Of a DNA stretch of 64,000 nucleotides, positions 50,428-59,151 are shown one piece after another. Source of the stretch: Nakamurella alba (GTDB taxonomy: Bacteria > Actinomycetota > Actinomycetes > Mycobacteriales > Nakamurellaceae); contig NZ_WLYK01000001.1 of NCBI RefSeq assembly GCF_009707545.1, positions 310,001 to 374,000 of the forward strand. Direction: 5' to 3'. Both the position numbers and the translations under genes were made by a program. Within the stretch, counting starts at the first letter, position 1. Each line of letters starts with the position of its first letter. The notes under the pieces are model-generated. The model had not been told where the DNA came from, searched no databases, and saw only the letters and a program-made list of their open reading frames with translations.

Positions 50428-51423
50428 ATGCGCTACTTCGCCGGCAAGATCGGCTACTTCCTGCTCACGGCGTGGGCGGCCATCACGTTGAACTTCCTCA
50501 TCCCGCGGCTGCAGCCGGGGGATCCGGCCGAGGTCATCGTCCGCAAGCTGAACAGCGCCGCGGGCGCCACCGGCGCCCTGGACCCGGTCCAGGTGCAGGC
50601 GATCCGGGCGATGATCGGCGAACCGGGCGGCAACCTCTGGACGCAGTACCTGGACTACCTCGGATCGCTCTTCCGCGGCCAGTTCGGACTGTCCTTCGCG
50701 TACTACCCGTTCCCGGTGACACAGGTGATCAGCCAAGCGGTCTGGTGGACCGTCGGCCTGATCGGCGTCACCCAGATCCTGTCCTTCGTGCTGGGCACCG
50801 TGCTCGGTGCCTGGGCGGCCTGGCGCCGCAACTCCCGGTTCGACTCGATCATCTCGATCGGCTCCACCTTCGTCGGCAACCTGCAGTCCTTCTGGATCGG
50901 CCTGCTGGTGCTGTACTTCTTCGCCTACACCCTCGGCTGGTTCCCGGCCTCCGGTGGCTACGAGTACACCAACCCCGGCTGGAACTGGAGTTTCGCCGCC
51001 GACGTGCTCTCGCACGCCGCGCTGCCGGCACTGACCTTGATGATCACCGCACCGATCGGCTTCATCCTCGGCATGCGGAACACCATGGTGCAGGTGCTCG
51101 GCGAGGACTTCATCCGGCTCGGCCAGGCGCAGGGCCTGCCGGAGCGGAAGATCGCCCTCGGCTACGCCGCCCGGAACGCGATGCTGCCCAGCGTCACCAA
51201 CTTCGCGCTCTCGCTCGGCGCGCTGCTCGGCGGCTCGGTGCTGGTCGAGCAACTCTTCGACTACCCCGGCATGGGACGGCTGCTCGCGGAGGCCACCGCG
51301 AACCGAGACTTCCCGCTGATGCAGGGCATCCTGCTCTTCATCATCCTGGCCGTGCTGGTCGCCAACCTGGTCGCCGACCTGCTCTACGGCGTCCTGGATC
51401 CCCGTGCCCGGAAGGAGCGCTGA
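50428..51423 (+). CDS. Opp/Dpp-type ABC transporter permease (DppB-like)
   Basis: This 331-residue inner-membrane permease starts with the typical single helix GKIGYFLLTAWAAITLNFLIPRLQPGDPAE, then five core helices. The ATPase-coupling motif is visible as EDFIRLGQAQGLPERKIALG, and the family end motif LFDYPGMGRLLAEA precedes the last helix. An AGGAGGA-like site precedes ATG 50428. Its stop is followed within a few bases by the second permease gene. Confidence 0.92.
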   Translation: MRYFAGKIGYFLLTAWAAITLNFLIPRLQPGDPAEVIVRKLNSAAGATGALDPVQVQAIRAMIGEPGGNLWTQYLDYLGSLFRGQFGLSFAYYPFPVTQVISQAVWWTVGLIGVTQILSFVLGTVLGAWAAWRRNSRFDSIISIGSTFVGNLQSFWIGLLVLYFFAYTLGWFPASGGYEYTNPGWNWSFAADVLSHAALPALTLMITAPIGFILGMRNTMVQVLGEDFIRLGQAQGLPERKIALGYAARNAMLPSVTNFALSLGALLGGSVLVEQLFDYPGMGRLLAEATANRDFPLMQGILLFIILAVLVANLVADLLYGVLDPRARKER

Positions 51424-51424
51424 C

Positions 51425-52414
51425 ATGTCGATCAACCCACCACCCCCGGCCGGCGAACCGGACGGCCTGATCTCCAGCACCTCCGCCGTCCGCCCCGACA
51501 TCTCACCGGCCGGCGCCCGGCCGACCCCGTCGCCGCAGGACACCCCGGTGGACCTGGACAGCGTGCTGCGCCCGCCGCGCTGGTACGCGATCCTCTGGTC
51601 GAACACCAAGGCGCGCATCGGGATCATCATGCTCGCGGTGTTCGTGCTGATGGCCGTCCTCGCCCCGGTGCTCGCGCCGTACAGCCCCACCGACGGCTCC
51701 TTCGCGCCGGTGCTGCCGCTCTCCTGGGACCACCCGCTGGGCACCACCGCCCAGGGCTACGACATCCTGTCGCAGTTCATCTACGGCGCCCGGCTGTCGT
51801 TGCTGATCGGGCTCTTCGGCGGGCTGTTCTCCACCGTCATCGCCGTGGTGATCGGCCTGGTGTCCGGCTACGCCGAGGGCACCTGGCTGGACAGCGTGCT
51901 GTCCTTCTTCACCAACCTCGCACTGGTGGTGCCGGTGCTGCCGCTGATGCTGGTCATCGTCGCCTACAGCGAGACCCGCGGCCTGTGGCTGCTGGTGTTC
52001 GTCATCGGCATCACGAGTTGGGCCGGCGCGGCACGGGCCAAACGCGCGCAGATCATCACCCTGCGGAACCGGGACTTCGTCACCGCGGCCACCTTCGCCG
52101 GGGAGAAGAGCACCCGCATCGTGTTCCGCGAGATCATGCCGAACATGACCTCGCTGATCGTGGCGAGCTTCATCGGCGCGGCCACCGGGGCGATCGTCGC
52201 CGAGGCGGGGCTGTCCTTCCTCGGCTTCGGCGACCCGACCTCGATCAGCTGGGGCCTGATGCTGACCCAGGCGAACGCGAACGGCGCGCTGGTGCAGGGA
52301 CTCTGGGTCTGGCTGTTCGTGCCGGGCATCGCGCTGGCGCTGCTGGTCACCTCGCTCACCTTCGTCAACTTCGGGGTGGACCTGCTGTCCAACCCGCACC
52401 TCCGGGAGGCCTGA
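51425..52414 (+). CDS. Opp/Dpp-type ABC transporter permease (DppC-like)
   Basis: This 329-residue second permease subunit has a Pro-rich cytoplasmic tail of some 50 residues, a first helix (ARIGIIMLAVFVLMAVLAPVLA), the DHPLGTTAQGYDILSQFIYGARLSLLIGL signature and the coupling loop RNRDFVTAATFAGEKSTRI. It ends NFGVDLLSNPHLREA as usual for DppC. ATG 51425 is only a few bases after the DppB-like stop. It pairs with that subunit in the membrane channel. Confidence 0.92.
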   Translation: MSINPPPPAGEPDGLISSTSAVRPDISPAGARPTPSPQDTPVDLDSVLRPPRWYAILWSNTKARIGIIMLAVFVLMAVLAPVLAPYSPTDGSFAPVLPLSWDHPLGTTAQGYDILSQFIYGARLSLLIGLFGGLFSTVIAVVIGLVSGYAEGTWLDSVLSFFTNLALVVPVLPLMLVIVAYSETRGLWLLVFVIGITSWAGAARAKRAQIITLRNRDFVTAATFAGEKSTRIVFREIMPNMTSLIVASFIGAATGAIVAEAGLSFLGFGDPTSISWGLMLTQANANGALVQGLWVWLFVPGIALALLVTSLTFVNFGVDLLSNPHLREA

Positions 52415-52415
52415 G

Positions 52416-54302
52416 ATGACCGGGAACCTGTTGCAGGTCCGTGATCTCACCGTGCGGTACACGCCCCGGCTGGGCCGGGCGCTGACCGCCGTCGACCACG
52501 TCAGCTTCGACCTGGCCGAGGGCGAGTTCGTCGGGCTGATCGGCGAGTCGGGGTGCGGCAAGTCGACGCTGGGCACCGCGCTGCTCCGGCTGCTGGAGCC
52601 GCCCGCACACCTCACCGACGGCGAGATCCTCTTCGAGGGCGAGGATCTGCTCGCGCTCTCCCCGGAGGAGCTGCGCACACGGCGATGGAGCGAGATCTCC
52701 ACCGTCTTCCAGTCCAGCATGAACTCGCTGAACCCGGTGATCCGGATCGGCGCCTCGTTCCGCAACGTGATCGAGGCGCACACCGACCTGGACCGGTCGG
52801 CGGCCGACGACCGGGCCGCCGAACTGCTGGACATGGTCTCGATCGACCGGAAGTTCCTGGACAGCTACCCGCACGAACTGTCCGGCGGCATGCGGCAGCG
52901 GATCAACCTCGCACTCGCACTGGCGCTGAAGCCGAAGTTCGTGCTGCTGGACGAGCCGACCACCGGCCTGGACGTGGTGGTGCAGCGCAGCATCCTGGAC
53001 AACGTGCGGCGGCTGCAGGCCGAGCAGGGTTTCACCGTGCTGTTCATCTCGCACGACATGGGCACGGTGCTGGAGACCTCGGACCGGATCATGGTGATGT
53101 ACGCCGGCCGGCTGGTCGAGGTCGCGACGTCGCGGCAGCTGCTCACCGAGCCGCTGCACCCGTACTCGAAGGCACTGCTGGCCTCCTACGGCGACCCGCG
53201 GGCCGAGACGGTGAGCATCTCCTACCTGCCGGGGCGGCCGCCGGACCTGTCCCGGCCGCGGCAGGGTTGCTCGTTCGCCGCCCGGTGCCCGGAGGTGATC
53301 GAGGCCTGCCGCACCATCGACCCGCCGCTGGAGGAGGTGGCGGGCGAGGAGGTCGCCTGCATCGTCGCGGCGGCCCAGCACGGGAAGTCCGAGCCCGGTG
53401 TGGACGAGGTGCCGGAGAAGGTCGACGAGTTCGTCGGGCCGTCGTTCACCAAGTCCATCCGCGAACCGGGTGACGCCGAGGCGGCGCCGATCATCGAGGT
53501 GCGTGACGTCACCCGGCAGTACAAGCGGCGGCGCGGGTTCCACACCACGGTGACCGACGCGGTGCAGGGTGTCAGTTTCACCCTGCGGGACGGCATGGTC
53601 ACCGCACTGGTCGGTGAGAGCGGCAGCGGGAAGAGCACTCTCGCCCGGATGATCACCGGGGTGGAGAAGCCGACGAGTGGTCAGGTGCTGTTCCACTCCG
53701 CCTCCGGCGAGCCGGCCGAGCCCACCTCGCTGTCCCGGTCGAAGCTCAAGGAGTTCCGGCGCACCGTGCAGTACGTGTTCCAGGATCCCTACGCGGCATT
53801 GAATCCGGCGCACACCATCGGGTACTCGCTGGCGGTGCCGGTCCGCAACTACGACGGCCTGCGCGGCAAGAAGCTGCGGGACCGGGTGCTGGAGCTGCTG
53901 GACACGGTCGGTCTGACCCCGGCCGCGTCCTTCGCCGGGCGGTACCCCTATCAGCTCTCCGGCGGGCAGCGGCAGCGGGTGGTGATCGCCCGGGCGCTGG
54001 CACCGCAGCCGCGGCTGCTGGTGGCGGACGAGCCGGTGGCCAGCCTGGACGTCTCCATCCGGGCCGAGATCCTCGAGCTGTTGCACGATCTCGTGCAGGA
54101 CCACGGCGTCGGGATCCTCTACATCACCCACGACCTGCTGTCGGCGCGGATGCTGGCCGACGAGGCGCTGGTGCTGAGCAAGGGCAAGGTGGTCGAGTCC
54201 GGCAACGCCCGCACCGTCATCACCGAGCCCAAGGACCCGTACACCCGCAAGCTGCTGGCGGCGATCCCGAACCCGGCGGCGGCGCGGGACCAGGTGGCCT
54301 GA
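52416..54302 (+). CDS. Fused Opp/Dpp-type ABC transporter ATPase (DppD-DppF fusion)
   Basis: This 628-residue protein has two full ATPase domains that are separate DppD and DppF proteins in many bacteria. Domain 1: Walker A GESGCGKST, signature LSGGMRQRINLAL, Walker B FVLLDEPTTGLD, and the oligopeptide-ABC C-terminal region with CSFAARCPEVIEAC (iron-sulphur-type Cys motif). Domain 2: Walker A GESGSGKST, signature LSGGQRQRVVIAR and Walker B LLVADEPVASLD. The ATG follows 1 bp after the permease stop. It energises the transporter encoded just before. Confidence 0.93.
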   Translation: MTGNLLQVRDLTVRYTPRLGRALTAVDHVSFDLAEGEFVGLIGESGCGKSTLGTALLRLLEPPAHLTDGEILFEGEDLLALSPEELRTRRWSEISTVFQSSMNSLNPVIRIGASFRNVIEAHTDLDRSAADDRAAELLDMVSIDRKFLDSYPHELSGGMRQRINLALALALKPKFVLLDEPTTGLDVVVQRSILDNVRRLQAEQGFTVLFISHDMGTVLETSDRIMVMYAGRLVEVATSRQLLTEPLHPYSKALLASYGDPRAETVSISYLPGRPPDLSRPRQGCSFAARCPEVIEACRTIDPPLEEVAGEEVACIVAAAQHGKSEPGVDEVPEKVDEFVGPSFTKSIREPGDAEAAPIIEVRDVTRQYKRRRGFHTTVTDAVQGVSFTLRDGMVTALVGESGSGKSTLARMITGVEKPTSGQVLFHSASGEPAEPTSLSRSKLKEFRRTVQYVFQDPYAALNPAHTIGYSLAVPVRNYDGLRGKKLRDRVLELLDTVGLTPAASFAGRYPYQLSGGQRQRVVIARALAPQPRLLVADEPVASLDVSIRAEILELLHDLVQDHGVGILYITHDLLSARMLADEALVLSKGKVVESGNARTVITEPKDPYTRKLLAAIPNPAAARDQVA

Positions 54303-54329
54303 CCGGGTTTCGGTTCGCGGATCGGAGCC

Positions 54330-56504
54330 CTACCCGATGACGTGGACGGTCCCGGTGCGCGGGGCGAGGACGAACTCCTCGCTGCCGCGCACCGGGCTGC
54401 CGTCCAGCGTCACGGTGACCCGCTGCGGGTGCCCCTCGACGTTGATCAGGTGCAGGAAGCGCTCTCCCTCCGGTGTCCGGGTGGTGGCGGAGTACAGGCC
54501 GGGCAGCGCACCGGTGAGCACCAGCCCAGGTGCGACCCCCAGCCGCCCGACGAGACGGCGCAGGGTGTCCTGTGCCGGCGCCCAGTCGGCCGCGATGACC
54601 GTGACGAAGCCGTCGCCGTAGGGGATCTCGAGCCCACAGGGACGGTCGGTGGTGGCCTCGACCAGCAGCGGGATACCGCGGTCGTGCTGCAGCGGGGTGA
54701 GCCGGCCGAGTGGCACCTCGGTGAGATCGGCGAGCGGTCCGACCGGCTGCACCGACGGGAAGCGGCCCGGTCCGCCGCGGACGAGCTCGCCCGGGCGCAG
54801 GCCGAGTGCATCGGCGAAGGCGGTGGCCGGCCGGTCCAACAGGTCCCGCACCGGCAGATCGCCGAGAAGCAGCAGCCGTCCGCCGCCGTGCACGTGGGCC
54901 AGCAGCCGTTCTTGGATCTCCTGCTGCAGCAGGCGACCGGTGCCGAGCACCACCAGCCGCGGCAACCGGGCCTGCGGATCCTGCAGATCGACGGCGCCGT
55001 AACGGAAGCCGGCGGCCAGCAGGCACCGGGGGAGTGCGGCCCGGGGGCCGGCGCCGCGGGCCCAGGTCAGCTCCCCGACCAGTTCGGCGGTCAGCGTGCT
55101 GCCGGGGTAGCGGTGCTCGGTCGCCCAGTGGTCCGGGACGAACCCGACGGCCAGATCGTCGTGCTCCGGCACCCACGCGGCGGCGAACCCGGCGAGATTC
55201 GCTGCCACGCCGATCGACTCGACGGTCGACGGGAACGCCGGGCCGCGGGTGCCCTCGGGGGTGACCGGAGCGGCGTGGCCGTGCCGTTCGCCGGTGATCC
55301 CAAAGCGGTGCGTCCCGTTGTCGTCGGGCCGGGGGTCGACGACGTTGGTGCCGCCGGCGAACAGGTACCAGTTGAGCATCCGCGCGCCCTGCGAGAGCAG
55401 CAGCCGGGTCTTCAGGATCACGGACGCCGGGTCGGTCAGATTGCCCAGATCACCGCCGTAGTCGCCGGTCCCGGCCTCGAACTCCAGGGAGGTGAGCGGC
55501 TGCTCCGGGGTCTGGGCGGCATCGAGGAAGGCGTGCACCAGGTGCAGTTCGGCGGCGCCCCGCCAGGTGAGGGTGCCGAGGTAGTGGTCGGAGCCGGCGG
55601 TGAAGCCGGGCCGGCCGCGGAAACTCCTTTGCAGCTGGGAGATCCCGATCGGGAACGACAGCGCGCTGCCGGCCTCGGTGCCGTGCACGTTGATCAGCTG
55701 CGGCAGGTCGCCGAGTCCGGCCTCGGTGACGAAGCCGTGCAGGATGCCGACGTAGGTGGCGTAGCTCTCGCGCAGGAACTCGGCGAGGTCCACCCGTAGT
55801 GCCGCCACCAGCCGCTCGTCCGGCGACCGCACCGCGTCCGTCCAATCCTGCTGTGCCACAGGATATCCCGCTGCGGCGAGCTGCTCCGTCGCCTCGGTGT
55901 CGAGCATCCGGGTGCGGAAGGCGTCGACGGCCCGGTCGGTGAGGTCGGGGGTGTTGGAGACCCAGGACAGCATGCCGATCTCGTTGTCGAGCTGCACGGC
56001 GATCACCGGACCACCGGACGCGGCCGAACGGGGGCGCAGGATCTCGCCGATCTCCAGGTACCAGCGTCGCACCTCCGCGAGGAAGGCCGGCGCCAGGTAG
56101 TCCACGGTGCTGGTCGTCGCGGGCGCACCGTCCCAGCCGACCGGGAGGATCTCGGGATGGTCGGTTCGCAGCCGACTCGGGATGCCCTCGTGCCGCAGTT
56201 CACCCATGGTGAACGGGCCGGGCCGGGCCAGCACGGTCAGGCCGCGCTCGGCGGCCAGGTCGACGAAGGCCCCGAGGTCCAGTTCCGGACGCACCCGGCC
56301 GGTGAGATCGATGCTGCCGTCGGCCTGTTCGTGCACCACCCACGGCATGTAGGTGGCCAGGCAGTTGGCCCCGGCCTCGACCAGCAGATCGAGCCGCTGC
56401 TCCCACTCGGGGCGGGGGATCCGGAAGTAGTGGATCTCGCCGGCCAGCACCAGGTGCGGGCGGCCGTCGAGGCGGAACTGCTTGTCGATCATCTCGATGC
56501 GCAT
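54330..56504 (-). CDS. Glycoside hydrolase family 35 beta-galactosidase-like
   Basis: This 724-residue GH35 protein begins with the classical FRLDGRPHLVLAGEIHYFRIPR, then WEQRLDLLVEAGANCLATYMPW and LTVLARPGPFTMGE. Proposed acid/base is Glu175 in QLDNEIGML; the nucleophile should lie in the SLEFEAGTGDYGGDL segment. A C-terminal beta-rich half follows. There is no signal peptide. Two starts are possible, ATG 56504 or 56492; a perfect palindrome covers the first. It is convergent with the ATPase gene and likely acts on galactosyl ends of oligosaccharides brought in by that transporter. Confidence 0.88.
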   Translation of the reverse strand: MRIEMIDKQFRLDGRPHLVLAGEIHYFRIPRPEWEQRLDLLVEAGANCLATYMPWVVHEQADGSIDLTGRVRPELDLGAFVDLAAERGLTVLARPGPFTMGELRHEGIPSRLRTDHPEILPVGWDGAPATTSTVDYLAPAFLAEVRRWYLEIGEILRPRSAASGGPVIAVQLDNEIGMLSWVSNTPDLTDRAVDAFRTRMLDTEATEQLAAAGYPVAQQDWTDAVRSPDERLVAALRVDLAEFLRESYATYVGILHGFVTEAGLGDLPQLINVHGTEAGSALSFPIGISQLQRSFRGRPGFTAGSDHYLGTLTWRGAAELHLVHAFLDAAQTPEQPLTSLEFEAGTGDYGGDLGNLTDPASVILKTRLLLSQGARMLNWYLFAGGTNVVDPRPDDNGTHRFGITGERHGHAAPVTPEGTRGPAFPSTVESIGVAANLAGFAAAWVPEHDDLAVGFVPDHWATEHRYPGSTLTAELVGELTWARGAGPRAALPRCLLAAGFRYGAVDLQDPQARLPRLVVLGTGRLLQQEIQERLLAHVHGGGRLLLLGDLPVRDLLDRPATAFADALGLRPGELVRGGPGRFPSVQPVGPLADLTEVPLGRLTPLQHDRGIPLLVEATTDRPCGLEIPYGDGFVTVIAADWAPAQDTLRRLVGRLGVAPGLVLTGALPGLYSATTRTPEGERFLHLINVEGHPQRVTVTLDGSPVRGSEEFVLAPRTGTVHVIG

Positions 56505-56516
56505 CGGTACCGATGC
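56501..56516. promoter_or_regulatory. 16-bp perfect palindrome at the GH35 start codon
   Basis: GCATCGGTACCGATGC overlaps the first possible ATG of the GH35 gene (56504) and lies 9-24 bp upstream of the second (56492). If the second start is used, this is a leader-positioned operator or hairpin. Its sequence differs from the LacI site at 44035. Confidence 0.45.
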
Positions 56517-56654
56517 TGCCAGAACGCCTGCGGCGGCGCCTGCCGGTACCCCGCGTCGGCCGCCGGGACGGGCTCGTTACGCTGGCCGTCCGGGCACCAC
56601 CGCGAGGTGGTGCCGCGTGGCAATCGCAGCCGAGAACGGGCCTGGAGGTACCGG

Positions 56655-57398
56655 ATGGCAGACGAGCAGACCGCGGTCCGCATCGGCGGGGTCGGCATCG
56701 ACCGTGCGCTGGCGTTGGACTCGGCCCGCAACTACCTCAGTCGACGGGACCGGTTCGCCTACCCCGCCTACGACGCCTTCGCCTCCAGCGGCGGGCCGTG
56801 GCGGATCAGCGACGCCGACCTGGTCGCGCCGGTGCTGCTGAACGCCGAGATGAACTCCCGGGTGTTCTACGCCCTGGAGGCGCTGCGCCCGCACATGGAG
56901 GACTGGCTGCGGCACATCCCGGTCGATGCCCGGCTGGTGGAGGCCGGCGAGCCGGAACTGGCCCAGCTGGGGGAGCTGTTCGCGGTGCTGGACGGCGGTG
57001 ACATCCCGCTGAAGGCCCGCGGCGCGATCCTGGCGAAGGTGATGCACCGCAAGCGGCCGTCGTTCGTTCCGCTGTACGACCGGTTCATCGACCACTGCTA
57101 CCGCCGCGCCCCGCAGGCACCTGTGCCGGTGGACATGCGGCGGACCTGGCGCGACTTCCTGCCGCTGCTCGGCGCCGCCATCACCCGCGACCTGCGGGAC
57201 TCCGCCGACTTCTTCGACGAGGTCGCCGCATTGGCCACCGAGCCGCTGATCACGCCGCTGCGCGCGCTGGACATCGTGGCCTGGTACGCCGGCCGCACCG
57301 AGGTGGGTGCGCCGATCTGGCGGGCCGGCTCCCCGGAGGCGCTGGCCGAGGACGAGGGCGACGAGATCTGGATCGACCCGGACGACGAGCGCCCCTGA
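56655..57398 (+). CDS. DUF6308-like hypothetical protein
   Basis: This 247-residue soluble protein shows RIGGVGIDRALALDSARNYLSR, DADLVAPVLLNAEMNSRVFYALEAL, LGELFAVLDGGDIP, KVMHRKRPSFVPLYDRFIDHCY and TPLRALDIVAWYAG, a pattern I associate with the actinobacterial DUF6308 family; the match is from memory. A GGAGG site lies 8 bases before ATG 56655. The C-terminus is acidic. No function is known. It is divergent from GH35 but probably unrelated to sugar use. Confidence 0.65.
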   Translation: MADEQTAVRIGGVGIDRALALDSARNYLSRRDRFAYPAYDAFASSGGPWRISDADLVAPVLLNAEMNSRVFYALEALRPHMEDWLRHIPVDARLVEAGEPELAQLGELFAVLDGGDIPLKARGAILAKVMHRKRPSFVPLYDRFIDHCYRRAPQAPVPVDMRRTWRDFLPLLGAAITRDLRDSADFFDEVAALATEPLITPLRALDIVAWYAGRTEVGAPIWRAGSPEALAEDEGDEIWIDPDDERP

Positions 57399-57523
57399 CA
57401 TCCGTGCACTGTGGTTGAAAGTGCCTGACTGCGCGGCCTTGTCGGGTTGTCGTTGACGGTGCGTCGGCGGTCGGACGGCGGCCCGGTCCGGTGCCGGCGA
57501 CCGATCTGCGGTTGACTGGATCC

Positions 57524-58468
57524 ATGACCGTGCTCCCGCTCGCCCTCGGGGCGATGAACTTCGGTACCCGGATCGACGAACCCACCTCCTTCGCCCTGCT
57601 CGACCGGTTCGTCGACGCGGGCGGCGGCTGGATCGACACCGCCGATTGCTACTCGTTCTGGAACGACCCGTCCGGGCACGGCGGCCAGTCGGAGGAGCTG
57701 CTCGGCCGGTGGCTCGCCGCCCGGCCCGGTGTCCGGGAGAAGGTGCTGCTGGCCACCAAGACGGGCGCCGAACCGGTCGAGCCGGGGTCGTTCCCGGGCC
57801 GGACCACCGGACTGTCGCCGTCGGCGGTCCGGGACAGCCTGCACGGCAGCCTTCGCCGGCTCGGGGTCGACGCCGTGGACCTGTTCTGGGCGCACAAGGA
57901 GGACCGGGACGTCCCGGTCGAGGACTCCGCGGTGGCGTTCGGCGAGCTGGTCCGGGACGGCCTGACCGGGAGGGTGGGGGTCTCGAACCATCCGGCCTGG
58001 CGGGTGGAGCGGGCCCGCCGGGCCGCTGCTGACGCCGAGGTGGCGCCGTTCTCGGCGATCCAGCTGCGCAAGAGCTACCTGAGCTCGCGGCCGGACATCA
58101 CCGTGCCGGGGGAGGACCACCGGTTCGGCGCGCTGTCCGACGAGCAACTCGACCACGCCGCCGCGCACGGCATGGACATCTGGGCCTACACGCCGCTGCT
58201 GCGCGGGTGGTTCGACCGCACCGACCGCATCCTGGCCGAGCCGTTCCGTCATCCCGGCACCGAGCGCCGGATGGACGCGCTGACCGAGGTGGCGGTCGAG
58301 CTCGGGGTGACCCGTGGGCAGGTGGTGCTGGCCTGGCTGATCGGCGGTACGCCGTCGATCGTGCCGATCCTGGGCGGCAGCTCGGTGGCGCAGCTGGACG
58401 CCGCACTGGTGGGTGCCCGGCTCGAGCTGCCGGCAGAGCTCCGGGCCCGGCTGGACGCGGCCGCCTGA
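57524..58468 (+). CDS. Aldo/keto reductase
   Basis: This 314-residue NADPH-dependent oxidoreductase has the (beta/alpha)8 AKR fold. Catalytic tetrad positions are seen as Asp and Tyr in IDTADCYSFW, Lys in LLATKTGAE and His in LFWAHKED. The C-terminal cofactor region is IVPILGGSSVAQL, in the place of the usual IPG-S motif. Start MTVLPLALGAMNFG at ATG 57524 places the AKR N-terminus correctly; an ATG 11 codons upstream is possible. It is probably monocistronic. The substrate is unknown. Confidence 0.9.
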   Translation: MTVLPLALGAMNFGTRIDEPTSFALLDRFVDAGGGWIDTADCYSFWNDPSGHGGQSEELLGRWLAARPGVREKVLLATKTGAEPVEPGSFPGRTTGLSPSAVRDSLHGSLRRLGVDAVDLFWAHKEDRDVPVEDSAVAFGELVRDGLTGRVGVSNHPAWRVERARRAAADAEVAPFSAIQLRKSYLSSRPDITVPGEDHRFGALSDEQLDHAAAHGMDIWAYTPLLRGWFDRTDRILAEPFRHPGTERRMDALTEVAVELGVTRGQVVLAWLIGGTPSIVPILGGSSVAQLDAALVGARLELPAELRARLDAAA

Positions 58469-58635
58469 CGGCTGGTGGCGGCGGGGGCGATCGGCTCCCG
58501 GGCACTGGAAGGCCCGTGTCGGGCCTGCACGGCCACGGAGCGGTGAGGTGCTGTTTCCCCGGCCCGGGCGGGTGGCGCTGCCACTGATCCTGATGTCGTT
58601 CCCCACCTGATCGCCACGGGGCGGGTAGATCAGGT

Positions 58636-59151
58636 GTGGGCACAGTGATTAGCGGGCAGGGGGAGGCCACCATCGGAGCCGGCGCACCGTCGTTCGCCGA
58701 GTGGCTGCAGCCGCACTGGCGGGGCATGGCGGTCCTGGCACGCCGGTTGGTGCCCGGGGGCGAGTGGGAGGACGTGCTGCAGGAGGCGGTCACCGCTGCC
58801 TGGGCGAAGTGGACCTCGTTCGACCCGGGGCGGGGATCGGCGCGGAACTGGCTGCTGGCGATCGTCGCCGACCGGGCGCACAAGCACCACCGCCGGCGGC
58901 GCCCGGAACCCGTGGCCGATCCGCCCGACTCCGCCGGCCCGGACAGCGACGGATCCGGCCGGCTCGACCTCGACAGCGCGTTCACCGGGCTGACCGAGCG
59001 GCAGCTGCTCGCCGTCACCCTGCACTACTTCGTCGGGCTGCCGCTCGCCGACATCGCCGTGGTGATGGCGTGCGGCGAAGGCACCGTGAAGTCGACCCTG
59101 CGCGATGCCCGCGCCAAGCTCCGCAAGGACCTCGGAGAGGATTACCGATGA
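58636..59151 (+). CDS. ECF-type RNA polymerase sigma factor
   Basis: This 171-residue extracytoplasmic-function sigma factor has region 2 at about 20-90 (EWEDVLQEAVTAAWAKWTSFDP, NWLLAIVADRAHKHHRRR) and region 4 at about 115-165 (LTERQLLAVTLHYFVGLPLADI, then CGEGTVKSTLRDARAKLR). A Pro/Asp-rich linker joins them. The frame starts at GTG 58636, though a start a few codons later is possible. Its stop overlaps the next gene by 4 bp (ATGA), the arrangement usual for a sigma factor and its membrane anti-sigma factor. Confidence 0.9.
   Translation: MGTVISGQGEATIGAGAPSFAEWLQPHWRGMAVLARRLVPGGEWEDVLQEAVTAAWAKWTSFDPGRGSARNWLLAIVADRAHKHHRRRRPEPVADPPDSAGPDSDGSGRLDLDSAFTGLTERQLLAVTLHYFVGLPLADIAVVMACGEGTVKSTLRDARAKLRKDLGEDYR

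Noticed and set aside
48757-54302. Dipeptide/oligopeptide uptake operon as the simple annotation
   Set aside because: Protein families alone say peptide transport, but the glycosidase genes before, after and divergent from it make oligosaccharide import more likely. I kept neutral Opp/Dpp-type names.
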